12,255 nucleotides of DNA from W2P13-069 sp963590525 (GCA_963590525.1 CAVAPV010000059.1:1-12255), one strand, 5' to 3'. Positions 1-7,805 are shown, numbered from the stretch's first letter. Translations and numbers: made by a program. The notes: a model not told the origin generated them from the letters alone.

Positions 1-123
1 GCAGGACTTTTGGGCGATGAGGGCATCACGCCCTTGCAAGATTTTGCAACCTACCAGGAGAGCAATGCTCTCCCCTACCCGCACCTGCGAATTGTCGATA
101 CTTCGCAAACCATATTTATCTAA
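1..123 (+). CDS. C-terminal end of an unidentified protein (partial)
   Basis: Frame 1 of the plus strand is open from the left edge for 40 codons and ends in tandem stops, TAA (121-123) then TAG. The visible C-terminus ends in LPYPHLRIVDTSQTIFI, with a plausible mix of hydrophobic and charged residues. I do not recognise the family. If real, the gene converges on ftsW and the two stops are 84 nt apart. Forty open codons in this GC range can occur by chance, and the minus strand also has an open frame here, so the call is tentative. A perfect inverted repeat (57-73) lies inside it. Confidence 0.35.
   Translation, partial: AGLLGDEGITPLQDFATYQESNALPYPHLRIVDTSQTIFI
57..73. repeat. Perfect 7-bp inverted repeat with 3-nt centre
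   Basis: The arms GGAGAGC (57-63) and GCTCTCC (67-73) flank AAT. The repeat lies within the tentative partial reading frame at the left edge, so it could be coincidental coding sequence. Neither strand has a T-run after it, which argues against an intrinsic terminator. Confidence 0.3.
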
Positions 124-164
124 TAGATCATGATTATCACGCCGTGAGGCGCGACATGACAGGG

Positions 165-182
165 GCGTGCCGTCAGGCACGC
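165..182. terminator. Stem-loop between convergent ends, possible weak bidirectional terminator
   Basis: The arms GCGTGCC (165-171) and GGCACGC (176-182) pair perfectly around the 4-nt loop GTCA. The stem sits between the ftsW stop (208-210, minus strand) and the end of the tentative plus-strand frame (121-123), where transcripts would end. The plus strand is followed only by AGGGCTTT and the minus strand has no T-run, so it is not a textbook intrinsic terminator. It may act as a transcript-end stabiliser or with Rho. Confidence 0.35.
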
Positions 183-207
183 AGGGCTTTGCACCTGTAG
201 ACAAACT

Positions 208-2445
208 TTACTTGCGGCGAGAAGAAGAGCTGCCACGCCGGCCGCGCACGTTGCTGTCAGAGCCGATGTCACCATAGCTGCGGCGCGAGCTGTTGCCGTT
301 GCCGCTGCGAGTGCGACTATCGTTGCGAACACCACCCGCACTACGACCAGAATCGCTGCGAGCAGCACGGCGTGCGCCGGAGCGCTCGACACCGTTAGCC
401 CCACGGCGAGCATCATCGCGTTTGGGGCGTCCTGTGCGCGGGGCGATATCGATAAGCTCGACATCCAGGTCATTCTTGCGCAGCTTTCTGTCAGGCGTCT
501 GTCTGCTTGCACCAGAAGCACCATCTGCGCGATAACCAGCGCGCCTGTCATCGGCAGCACGATCTGCACGCGCCCTACGGCTACCAGCATCCGCGCCGGT
601 ACCCCTTGTGCGCGAGCCCGTACTCTGAGAGGCACTGCTTGCATCCATCGTGTCATGACGAGAAGCACTACCACGCCCATAGACACCGTAGGCGACGTTG
701 CCAGACAATCGCCCGCCAGACTTAGCGTCCCGGCGCCCAGAATGTGCAGAAGTCTCACGAACATCGTCTTGGTAGCCGTCGACCGGCAGATCGTCGTAGC
801 GCTCATCGTAAGCATCGTTGCGATAGCCACGCCCAGATCCCGAGCCAGAACCATAGCCAGAAGCAGCGTTACCACCTCTAGAGCCCACGGCGCCGGCGGC
901 AGCACCAAAGAGGGAAGCCGCAGAAGACGCCAGATCCCTAAAACCAAAGGGATGGGGTCTCCTTTGCCCGCGAGCTGCAGCGCCATTACCCGCCGCAGCT
1001 GCAACTTGCTGAGCCTGGTAGGATTTCCCGCCCTCGTAAACCAAGAGATCTTCGCGACGCTTTTCTACCGCGTTGTCCAATCGGCTCTGACGCGACACGT
1101 TGATGATGATGCCGCACATGATCATCGTGGTCAAAAGCGAAGAGCCACCATACGAGATAAAGGGCAGCGCCTTGCCTGTAACGGGCGCCACACCAACAAC
1201 GCAGCCCATGTTGACAAAGGCCTGAAGCCCCAGGATGATCGTATAGGCACCGGCCAAGACAGCACCGTGGTTGTCTCTTGCCTGCCTGGAGATTGCAAGG
1301 CCGGATACAAAGAGCGCGATAAAGAGCGCCAGGACCACCAAAGCGCCTATCAAACCGAGTTCCTCGCCTATCACCGCAAAGATGAAATCGTTATAAGCAT
1401 ATGGGAGGTAATTGTATTTTTGACGCGACAGACCTAAGCCTGTTCCAAAGATGCCTCCGCTGCCAAAAGCCAAGAAGCCCTGGACGGTCTGATAGCTCGA
1501 ACCTTGCACGTCTTCCCAAGGATGGAACACCGTAGTAATACGATCCAAATGATAAGGCTGTGCAAAACACACGGCTGCAACAACAGCAATGCCAACGCCA
1601 ACCAAACCGAAGAGAACCTTTGAGGGCACACCAGCAAGAGAAAGCGCGGCAAAAATACCCGCCATCAAGAAAATCATGGTACCCAAGTCAGGTTGTTCGT
1701 AAACAAAGAGCAAAGTAGAAATGCAGACTGTAGCCACCAAGGCAGCTGTCATACCCGCACTGATGTATCCATCGTTCCATTTTTGAAGCAAGAAGGCTAC
1801 AGCTAGAACGGTTGATATCTTGGAGAACTCCGCTGGCTGCACGCCAATCGGTCCAAGATCCAGAGAGCGCGTAGCACCCAGCGATTCGGTTCCCAAGCCA
1901 GCACAGATCGCGATAAGCAGGCCGGTGATCACAACCCAAATAATCGTCACAAAGAAAATGTTCCTGTACCACTGAGGCTTAAAGAAAGCAGCGGCAAGAC
2001 AGGCAATCGTGCCTATGACAAGCCACATCAGCTGCTGCTTGAAGAAGTAATGCGGGCTGCTAAAGCTGGAATCCGTATAAGCCTCGATAGAAGACGACGA
2101 GTAGATCATCACCAAGCCGATGACACACAGTGCCACCACCGCGAAGATGAAGACGAGGCGCGGGATCAAGATCTGCGCCGGCGCTCCAAAAACGCCCGTG
2201 GGCTCGGTGGGCTTCTCTTTACGCACGCCAAAGCGCTTGGCATCGCGCTTATCGCCTGTCTTGGACCCCTTCTTGCCGTCAGCGCGGCCATCGGCTTTAC
2301 CCTTGCGGCTCTTGCTGCCCTTGCGCTCAGCGCCGTCCTTGCGGCCACTGCCGCTCAAAGCACGCGAACCGCGCTGTTCTTGAGCGTTATCGTTGGCCTT
2401 GGCGCTTGCGCTGCCGGCCGCTTTTTTGCCAAAAGGCAGCTGCAT
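208..2445 (-). CDS. ftsW: SEDS-family septal peptidoglycan glycosyltransferase FtsW with very long N- and C-terminal tails
   Basis: FtsW polymerises lipid II into glycan strands at the septum, paired with the class B PBP encoded upstream. The SEDS core spans about residues 92-452 and is strongly hydrophobic, consistent with about ten membrane segments. Visible motifs are YSSSS (115-119), GVQPAEFSK (201-209), QPDLGT (251-256), YNDFIFAVIGEELG (351-364, with D353 at the usual catalytic Asp position) and GKALPFISYGGSS (424-436). The total of 745 residues compares with about 400 in typical members. The first 91 residues are Lys/Arg/Gly/Ser-rich. Residues 453-745 are an Arg/Ser/Gly/Asp-rich, low-complexity and probably disordered cytoplasmic tail, with one island of ordered-looking sequence near 656-675. 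The ATG start (2443-2445) lies 2 nt after the murD stop, with AGGG 6 nt upstream, suggesting coupled translation. It is the last gene of the cluster in this window; murG does not follow directly. Confidence 0.95.
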   Translation of the reverse strand: MQLPFGKKAAGSASAKANDNAQEQRGSRALSGSGRKDGAERKGSKSRKGKADGRADGKKGSKTGDKRDAKRFGVRKEKPTEPTGVFGAPAQILIPRLVFIFAVVALCVIGLVMIYSSSSIEAYTDSSFSSPHYFFKQQLMWLVIGTIACLAAAFFKPQWYRNIFFVTIIWVVITGLLIAICAGLGTESLGATRSLDLGPIGVQPAEFSKISTVLAVAFLLQKWNDGYISAGMTAALVATVCISTLLFVYEQPDLGTMIFLMAGIFAALSLAGVPSKVLFGLVGVGIAVVAAVCFAQPYHLDRITTVFHPWEDVQGSSYQTVQGFLAFGSGGIFGTGLGLSRQKYNYLPYAYNDFIFAVIGEELGLIGALVVLALFIALFVSGLAISRQARDNHGAVLAGAYTIILGLQAFVNMGCVVGVAPVTGKALPFISYGGSSLLTTMIMCGIIINVSRQSRLDNAVEKRREDLLVYEGGKSYQAQQVAAAAGNGAAARGQRRPHPFGFRDLASSAASLFGAAAGAVGSRGGNAASGYGSGSGSGRGYRNDAYDERYDDLPVDGYQDDVRETSAHSGRRDAKSGGRLSGNVAYGVYGRGSASRHDTMDASSASQSTGSRTRGTGADAGSRRARADRAADDRRAGYRADGASGASRQTPDRKLRKNDLDVELIDIAPRTGRPKRDDARRGANGVERSGARRAARSDSGRSAGGVRNDSRTRSGNGNSSRRSYGDIGSDSNVRGRRGSSSSRRK

Positions 2446-2447
2446 GC

Positions 2448-3797
2448 TTAACCCTGCAGACCCGCCACGAGCTCTTTGAAGACCTCGCCGCGGTGCTCAA
2501 AGGAGTTGAACTCATCAAAAGAAGCGCATGCCGGAGAAAGCAGGATAACGTCGCCTTCTTGAGCGATGTTAACCGCGCGCGCAAAAGCCTCGCGCATACC
2601 TGCCGCGCGCTCATGGGCAACGCTACCGGCCTCAAAGGCCTCAAAGAAGCGCTCTGCAGCTTCTCCGTAGCAGATCACGCAACGCACGGGGCCAGCGCAG
2701 GCCTCGACGAGACCGCTAAGGTCCGTGCCCTTGTCACGGCCGCCGGCCAGCAAGACGATGGGATGGCCCTCAAAGGCCTTGAGGGCAACAAGCGTGGCAT
2801 CCACATTGGTGCCCTTGGAATCATTGTAGAAAGAAACGCCTGCTACCGTGCCCACGGGCTCGATGCGGTGCTCGAGCGCGGTAAAGCCTGCAAGGCCAGC
2901 CGCCACGCCGGGCGCGCTGCAACCATACGCAAGCGCGCATGCCGCAGCCGCCAAGGCGTTTTTAACGTTATGGGGGCCTTTGATCTTGAGCTCGCTGGTT
3001 TTGACAAGCTGCGCAGTCTTGCCGTCCAGGCGCACGCAGAGCATGCCGTCTGCATCGGCAAAAGCGCAGTTATCGCCAGCGTCTGCGCCGACGATGACAA
3101 CGCGCACGCCACGGGCCTGCAAACTTGAGGCAAGCTCATCGCATGCGGGCACCTCGTCGCAGATGACAGCGGTGTTGCCGGCGGTCATGTTTGCAAAGAT
3201 CTTGAGCTTGGCGGCGGCGTAGGCCTCATGCGTACCGTGCCAAGACAGATGGTCTGGGGTGATGTTGAGCAAGGCAGCCACCTTGGGGGCAAAGCGGCTA
3301 GTAGAGGCCAGACCGTACGATGACATCTCGGCCACGAGGGTCTCGCCGGGCTTGCGGTGGTCGACAGACGCCGTGCAGGTATCGCCGATATTGCCGCAAG
3401 GATAAGCCAGGCAACCCGCTGCGTTGAGGAGATGAGCCGTCAAGGCGGTGGTCGTGGTCTTGCCGTTGGTGCCGGTGATGGCTATCCAGTTATCAGGAGA
3501 CAGCCTGAAGGCATACTCGCACTCCCCTACCAGCTCTGCCGCATGCTCTTTGCCTGCGGCATAAAAAGCGCTGTTGCACGAGATGCCGGGGCTTGCCACG
3601 CAAAGGTCATAGGAGCCTTGGACGTCCTCGGTGCCGCAGACAACCTGAGCGCCGGCCTCTTGCAAGGCTATGACCTGGCTTGATGCGGGGTCTGCCGCCT
3701 TGCCGGCGTATACCGTGACATCGTCGCCAGCGTTAAGCGCGTGGCGAGCGGCAGCGGTGCCTGCCTTGCCCAAACCCAAGACGAGGATATGAGACAT
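2448..3797 (-). CDS. murD: UDP-N-acetylmuramoyl-L-alanine--D-glutamate ligase MurD
   Basis: MurD is the cytoplasmic ATP-dependent ligase that adds D-glutamate to UDP-MurNAc-L-Ala. The 449 residues match the family length. The N-terminal nucleotide-binding fold begins with VLGLGKAG (6-13). The ATP-binding loop TGTNGKTTTT is at 108-117 with K113. The central domain has NITPDHLSWHG (178-188) and K197, at the position of the carbamylated lysine. The C-terminal domain has YNDSKGTN (324-331), AGGRDKG (351-357) and LSPACASFDEF (420-430), all typical of MurD rather than other Mur ligases. The ATG is preceded by AAGGAGT at good spacing. The gene follows mraY after an 89-nt spacer with a hairpin and is separated from ftsW by 2 nt. 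Confidence 0.97.
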   Translation of the reverse strand: MSHILVLGLGKAGTAAARHALNAGDDVTVYAGKAADPASSQVIALQEAGAQVVCGTEDVQGSYDLCVASPGISCNSAFYAAGKEHAAELVGECEYAFRLSPDNWIAITGTNGKTTTTALTAHLLNAAGCLAYPCGNIGDTCTASVDHRKPGETLVAEMSSYGLASTSRFAPKVAALLNITPDHLSWHGTHEAYAAAKLKIFANMTAGNTAVICDEVPACDELASSLQARGVRVVIVGADAGDNCAFADADGMLCVRLDGKTAQLVKTSELKIKGPHNVKNALAAAACALAYGCSAPGVAAGLAGFTALEHRIEPVGTVAGVSFYNDSKGTNVDATLVALKAFEGHPIVLLAGGRDKGTDLSGLVEACAGPVRCVICYGEAAERFFEAFEAGSVAHERAAGMREAFARAVNIAQEGDVILLSPACASFDEFNSFEHRGEVFKELVAGLQG

Positions 3798-3820
3798 CGT
3801 TTTTACTCCTTGATGCTAAA

Positions 3821-3847
3821 GGCAAGGCGCTTTGCAGACACCTTGCC
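3821..3847 (-). promoter_or_regulatory. Hairpin in the mraY-murD spacer
   Basis: Read on the minus strand, GGCAAGGTG pairs with CGCCTTGCC (nine pairs, one G-U) around a 9-nt loop, and TTTAGC follows. It lies between the mraY stop and the murD ribosome binding site (about 3806-3812). The short T-run makes it at best a leaky terminator; it could instead be an mRNA processing or stabilising element. No convincing promoter is visible in this 89-nt spacer. Confidence 0.4.
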
Positions 3848-3886
3848 ACGCGTGCGTTGCAGTCGTTTTAATGCGAGCCCACAAGC

Positions 3887-4915
3887 TTACAGCCTTGTGG
3901 CAAAAAACGCCACAAAGCCGATGCCGGCAAGCAGCGCGGTGATGATCCAAAAACGCATGACCACCTTGGTCTCGCTCCAGCCTTTCTTCTCAAAATGATG
4001 ATGCAGCGGGGCCATCAAGAAGATGCGCTTGCGGGTCTTTTTAAAGTACGCGACCTGGATGATGACAGAGAGCGCCTCGGCCACAAAGACAAAGCCGATG
4101 ATGATGCTAAAGAGCTCGGTCTTGGTTACCACGGCGATGGCGGCAAAGGCAGTGCCCAAGGCCAAAGACCCTGTATCGCCCATGAAGATGCTTGCCGGAT
4201 AGCAGTTAAACCATAAAAAGCCCACGCAAGCCCCTGCTGCGGCCATGGCAAAAACGCCCACGTCCAAGAGGTTGGTGGCGTAGCAGATAGCGGCCATGAC
4301 GCCCATGGTGATCATCACGGTGCCGCCGGCCAGGCCGTCTAAGCCATCGGTGAGGTTGACGGCGTTGGACATGCCCGCCATCAAGATGAAGACAAAGAAC
4401 ACGTACAGCCAAGGCACGTAGACACCGCCGATGCTAAAGGCGGCGATACCCAAGTCGATGACGATGCCCGTAAACGGGATGGTCACGGTAGGCGCCACGT
4501 CCAGCAAGTTGACGGCCAAGATGCAAAACGCCACGGTGATAACCGCCAGGCCGATCATCTTTTGCGACGGCGTAAGACCCAAAGAACGCTCCTTGGCAAC
4601 CTTGGAGGCGTCGTCGACAAAGCCCAAAAGGCCCGTAAGCAGCGTTGCCGCCAAGATGAGAAGCAAGCGCGTGTCGGGCGCATGGACGATAAAGACAGAA
4701 AGCGTCATCACCAAGATGATGACCAGACCACCCATGGTGGGCGTGCCCTGCTTGACCAGATGGCCCTCGGGGCCGTCTGCGCGCACCTGCTGGCCGATCT
4801 CTCTATGACGCAACAGCTTGATAAAGCCCGGCATCACAGCCATCGTGAGCGCCATGGCGGTGACAAACGCCAAGAACAGCTGGAAGGTCGGGTAATGGTT
4901 GAACATACTCAGCAT
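3887..4915 (-). CDS. mraY: Phospho-N-acetylmuramoyl-pentapeptide-transferase MraY
   Basis: MraY is the integral membrane enzyme that transfers phospho-MurNAc-pentapeptide from UDP to undecaprenyl phosphate, giving lipid I. At 342 residues it has normal length, with about ten hydrophobic segments. Family motifs are intact: GFVDDASK (98-105, Asp pair D101/D102), NAVNLTDGLDGLAGG (184-198), FMGDTGS (244-250, D247) and HHHFEKKGWSE (305-315). The ATG overlaps the murF stop by one base (TAATG), a typical coupled junction. A second ATG three codons in is possible, but the first fits the junction better. The next gene, murD, begins after 89 nt. Confidence 0.97.
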   Translation of the reverse strand: MLSMFNHYPTFQLFLAFVTAMALTMAVMPGFIKLLRHREIGQQVRADGPEGHLVKQGTPTMGGLVIILVMTLSVFIVHAPDTRLLLILAATLLTGLLGFVDDASKVAKERSLGLTPSQKMIGLAVITVAFCILAVNLLDVAPTVTIPFTGIVIDLGIAAFSIGGVYVPWLYVFFVFILMAGMSNAVNLTDGLDGLAGGTVMITMGVMAAICYATNLLDVGVFAMAAAGACVGFLWFNCYPASIFMGDTGSLALGTAFAAIAVVTKTELFSIIIGFVFVAEALSVIIQVAYFKKTRKRIFLMAPLHHHFEKKGWSETKVVMRFWIITALLAGIGFVAFFATRL

Positions 4916-6330
4916 TATCTGGAGATCTCCTCGACTATCTGCTCGAATCCCATGAAGCGCGAGGCCTTGAGCAAGACCACGTCGGATGCGGCGACGATGC
5001 GACGCAAGGTCAAAACGGCGCTTGCAACGTCTTGGATGCAGTGGATGTCGCAGCTTGCATCTGCGGCCTTGGCACCCGCGGCGATGTGAGAGGCAAGCCT
5101 ACCCACGCAGACGAGCACGTCGACCTTGCTTGCCGCAACGGCAGCGCCCACCTGCTCGTGCAGCTGGGCTTCTGCCTGGCCAAGCTCTCCCATGTCGCCC
5201 AGCACCGCGATGCGTTTGCCCGCGCAGCTCATAGAAGACAGCGTGGCCAAGGCAGCCGCCATAGAATCCGGGTTGGCGTTGTAGGCGTCGTTGATGATGG
5301 TAAAGCCGCCGGCAGCTTGGGTTATCTCCATGCGCATGCCGCTTGGGGCAACACCAGCCAAGCCGTCTGCGATGTCTTGCAAGCTCACGCCCAGGTAGTT
5401 GCCCACCACAGCGGCGGCCAAAGCGTTGGTGACGTTGTGCTCGCCGGGCACGCCAAGCTCGACGTGAACTGGATCTGCATTGCCTATCGCAAGGTCAAAC
5501 GACGCGCAGCCGTCGTCTCCAACAGCAACGTTGTCGACCTTGGTGCTTGCCCCTTGAGAGCGTCCAAAGCCCACAACGCGCGTTGCATGCTCCTCTACGT
5601 TAGCGCTTTGCAGCAGGTAATCGATCATATCGTCGTCTGCATTGACAACAGCCAGACCCGTTGCGGGCAGACAGGCGAGCATCTCGCCTTTTGCCTGGGC
5701 AATGGCCTCGCGGCTGCCCAAAAGCTCCATATGGCACACGCCCACGTTGGTCACAACGCCGATGCTCGGGCGAGCGATGGCGCAGCCGGCGCTGATCTGG
5801 CCCAAGCCGCGCATGCCCATCTCGACGATGAGCACCTCGGTATCGGGATTAGCTCGAAGCACTGTATAGGGGATGCCTATCTCGTTGTTGTTGTTGCCCT
5901 GCGTGGCAACGGTGTTGTAGCGCTGCGAGAGCACACCGTAGAGCATGTCTTTGGTAGAGGTCTTGCCGGTAGAGCCGGTGACGCCCACCACAACGCAGCG
6001 CAGGCGCTCGCGCCAAAAGCTGGCAAGCTGCTCTAGGGCCTTGACGCCGTCTTGGACCACGGCAACAGGGCAGGCAAACTCACCGGCAACGGCAAGCGTG
6101 TTGCCATCGGGCTTGCGCGTGCAGATGATCATGGCCGCGCCCTGGGCGATGGCGGCATGCAGGTAGTCGTTGCCGTCCACGTGCTCGCCCGGCATAGCCA
6201 AAAAGGCATCGCCCGCGCTCACCTTGCGCGAATCCCAGGTAATACCCGTGACCTGTTTGCGCTCGCCTTCGGCATCGCTGATCAGATCAGCCTTGATGGC
6301 GTCTGATATCTCCTTGACGGTTAGTTGCAT
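4915..6330 (-). CDS. murF: UDP-N-acetylmuramoyl-tripeptide--D-alanyl-D-alanine ligase MurF
   Basis: MurF adds D-Ala-D-Ala to UDP-MurNAc-tripeptide, completing the pentapeptide substrate of MraY. The 471 residues are of normal length. Visible features are the N-terminal substrate-binding domain with TWDSRKV (31-37), the P-loop GVTGSTGKTSTKD (116-128, K123), the diagnostic NNNNEIGIP (146-154), a lysine at 214 in QAKGEML at the expected carbamylation position, INDAYNANPDSM (346-357), LGDMGELG (377-384) and a terminal KASRFMGFE (455-463). The start overlaps the murE end by 10 nt, so translation is probably coupled; a GAGGG about 12 nt upstream is a poor ribosome site on its own. Confidence 0.97.
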   Translation of the reverse strand: MQLTVKEISDAIKADLISDAEGERKQVTGITWDSRKVSAGDAFLAMPGEHVDGNDYLHAAIAQGAAMIICTRKPDGNTLAVAGEFACPVAVVQDGVKALEQLASFWRERLRCVVVGVTGSTGKTSTKDMLYGVLSQRYNTVATQGNNNNEIGIPYTVLRANPDTEVLIVEMGMRGLGQISAGCAIARPSIGVVTNVGVCHMELLGSREAIAQAKGEMLACLPATGLAVVNADDDMIDYLLQSANVEEHATRVVGFGRSQGASTKVDNVAVGDDGCASFDLAIGNADPVHVELGVPGEHNVTNALAAAVVGNYLGVSLQDIADGLAGVAPSGMRMEITQAAGGFTIINDAYNANPDSMAAALATLSSMSCAGKRIAVLGDMGELGQAEAQLHEQVGAAVAASKVDVLVCVGRLASHIAAGAKAADASCDIHCIQDVASAVLTLRRIVAASDVVLLKASRFMGFEQIVEEISR

Positions 6331-7805
6331 AGCTTATCAAGACCCTCTTGTGCGACCTCGCGGTCATCAAAGTGATGTTTTGTCGTGCCGATTATCTGAT
6401 AATCCTCGTGGCCCTTGCCGGCGATAAGGACGCAGTCGCCGGGACGCGCAAGACCCAAGGCGTACTCGATGGCCTCGCGGCGATCGGCGATGACATGCGT
6501 TTTGTCCATGCCGTCTTGCATGCCCGGCAAGATCATGTCGATGATGGCAGCCGGGTCCTCGGTGCGAGGGTTGTCGCTTGTGACAACGGCGATATCTGCG
6601 CTAAGAGCCGCAGCACCCATCTTGGGGCGCTTGGTGTTGTCGCGGTCTCCGCCGCAGCCAAAGACGCAGATAACGCGCCCAGAGGTTACGGCCTTGCAGG
6701 CGCTGATAGCCTTTGCCACAGAGTCGGGCGTGTGCGCGTAGTCCACAAGCACGCCAAAACCGGGGTCGTTGTTGACCTTGCCCACAACGCGCTGCAAGCG
6801 GCCGGGCACCTGGGGAGCGGTCTCCAAAGCCTTGCAGATAATATCTGCGCTATAGCCCAACCCCAAGCCGATGCCGGCGGTGACAAGGGCGTTCTCTACG
6901 TTGAACCTGCCCACAAGCGGCAAGGTGATCTGGCGTGCCTCGCCGCGGATATCCACGCTAAGCGTCGTTAAGTGAGCGGCAAACTGCGCGTCGATCAAGC
7001 GGACATCGGCGTCAAAGGCGCTTCCTACGGTGATGGGCGTGCGCCCCACAGCGCGGCAGAGCTCTGCCAGACGCTGGCCGTAGTCGCCGTCTGTGCATAC
7101 GACGCAGGCGCCCACCTCTGCATCCGTGAACAAAGCGGCCTTAGCGGCAAAGTAGGCTTCCATGGTCCTGTGGTAGTCCAGATGGTCTTGCGTGAGGTTG
7201 GTAAACGCCGCCACGGCAAAGCGCGTACCCAGGATACGTCCCAAATCGATCGCATGGCTTGAGACCTCGAGCGCAGCGACGTCTACATCTGCCGCGGCCA
7301 TATCGGCAAGCAGCATCTGCAAGTCGCGGCTTTCTGGGGTGGTATGAAGCGAGGGACGCACCTCGTCGCCCACGTGGCACTCGACCGTGCCCATGAGGCC
7401 GGTTTGCGCTCCGGCAACGCGCGCCATATGCTCGACCAAAAACGTCGTGGTGGTCTTGCCATTGGTTCCCGTCACGCCCACGAGCTTGAGCTTTTGGGAG
7501 GGATTGCCGTAAAAGCGCGCAGAACCCAAGGCCAAGGCCTTGCGAGCGTCGTAGACCAAAAACTGGGGCAGGTCCACATCAAGCGGGCGCTCTACCACCA
7601 AGGCTGCTGCTTGGCGGTTAGCCGCATCTTGCGCATAGTCATGGCCATCAGCAGCGGTGCCAGGCACACACACAAAAAGCGAGCCCGGGTGCACATCGCG
7701 CGATGAGAACTCGATCGAGCTCACCTTGATCGCGGGGTCTGCACCTTCTACAGGCTCGCAATAGACGTCGGCGAGGATATCACCCACGCTCATCTCAACG
7801 GTCAT
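6321..7805 (-). CDS. murE: UDP-N-acetylmuramoyl-L-alanyl-D-glutamate--diamino acid ligase MurE, probably meso-diaminopimelate-adding
   Basis: MurE adds the third stem-peptide residue to UDP-MurNAc-L-Ala-D-Glu. From the ATG at 7805 the protein has 494 residues, the usual length. Motifs are the ATP loop TGTNGKTTTT (112-121, K117), TTPESRDLQ (155-163), EVSSHAID (180-187), NLTQDHLDYH (203-212), K222 at the carbamylated-lysine position, DYAHTPDS (355-362), CGGDRD (384-389) and GKGHEDYQ (463-470). The motif DNPR (411-414) is the one used for meso-diaminopimelate recognition in Gram-negatives; lysine-adding enzymes often differ here, so meso-DAP is predicted but not certain. I chose 7805 because AAGGGAG lies 5 nt upstream and the first residues then resemble MurE. 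The frame is open upstream to an ATG at 7919, which lacks a ribosome site. The 3' end overlaps murF by 10 nt. Confidence 0.95.
   Translation of the reverse strand: MTVEMSVGDILADVYCEPVEGADPAIKVSSIEFSSRDVHPGSLFVCVPGTAADGHDYAQDAANRQAAALVVERPLDVDLPQFLVYDARKALALGSARFYGNPSQKLKLVGVTGTNGKTTTTFLVEHMARVAGAQTGLMGTVECHVGDEVRPSLHTTPESRDLQMLLADMAAADVDVAALEVSSHAIDLGRILGTRFAVAAFTNLTQDHLDYHRTMEAYFAAKAALFTDAEVGACVVCTDGDYGQRLAELCRAVGRTPITVGSAFDADVRLIDAQFAAHLTTLSVDIRGEARQITLPLVGRFNVENALVTAGIGLGLGYSADIICKALETAPQVPGRLQRVVGKVNNDPGFGVLVDYAHTPDSVAKAISACKAVTSGRVICVFGCGGDRDNTKRPKMGAAALSADIAVVTSDNPRTEDPAAIIDMILPGMQDGMDKTHVIADRREAIEYALGLARPGDCVLIAGKGHEDYQIIGTTKHHFDDREVAQEGLDKLCN

Noticed and set aside
120..1004. 294-codon minus-strand open frame overlapping the ftsW tail
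   Set aside because: It overlaps ftsW in another frame; the ftsW frame is continuous with intact SEDS motifs upstream. The low-complexity GC-rich tail sequence readily leaves alternate frames open. No family resemblance.
655..1437. 260-codon plus-strand open frame antisense to ftsW
   Set aside because: Opposite a well-supported conserved gene; composition is Arg/His/Thr-rich as expected of an antisense shadow, with no recognisable motif.
2406..3128. 240-codon plus-strand open frame antisense to murD
   Set aside because: Antisense shadow of an intact murD with no recognisable domain.
5884..5895. Four GTT repeats on the plus strand resembling a microsatellite
   Set aside because: They encode the four asparagines of the conserved NNNNEIG motif of MurF, so the repeat is explained by protein function.
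5032..6036. 334-codon plus-strand open frame antisense to murF
   Set aside because: murF is intact with all ligase motifs on the other strand. The antisense product is His/Ala-rich and arises from GC-biased codon positions.
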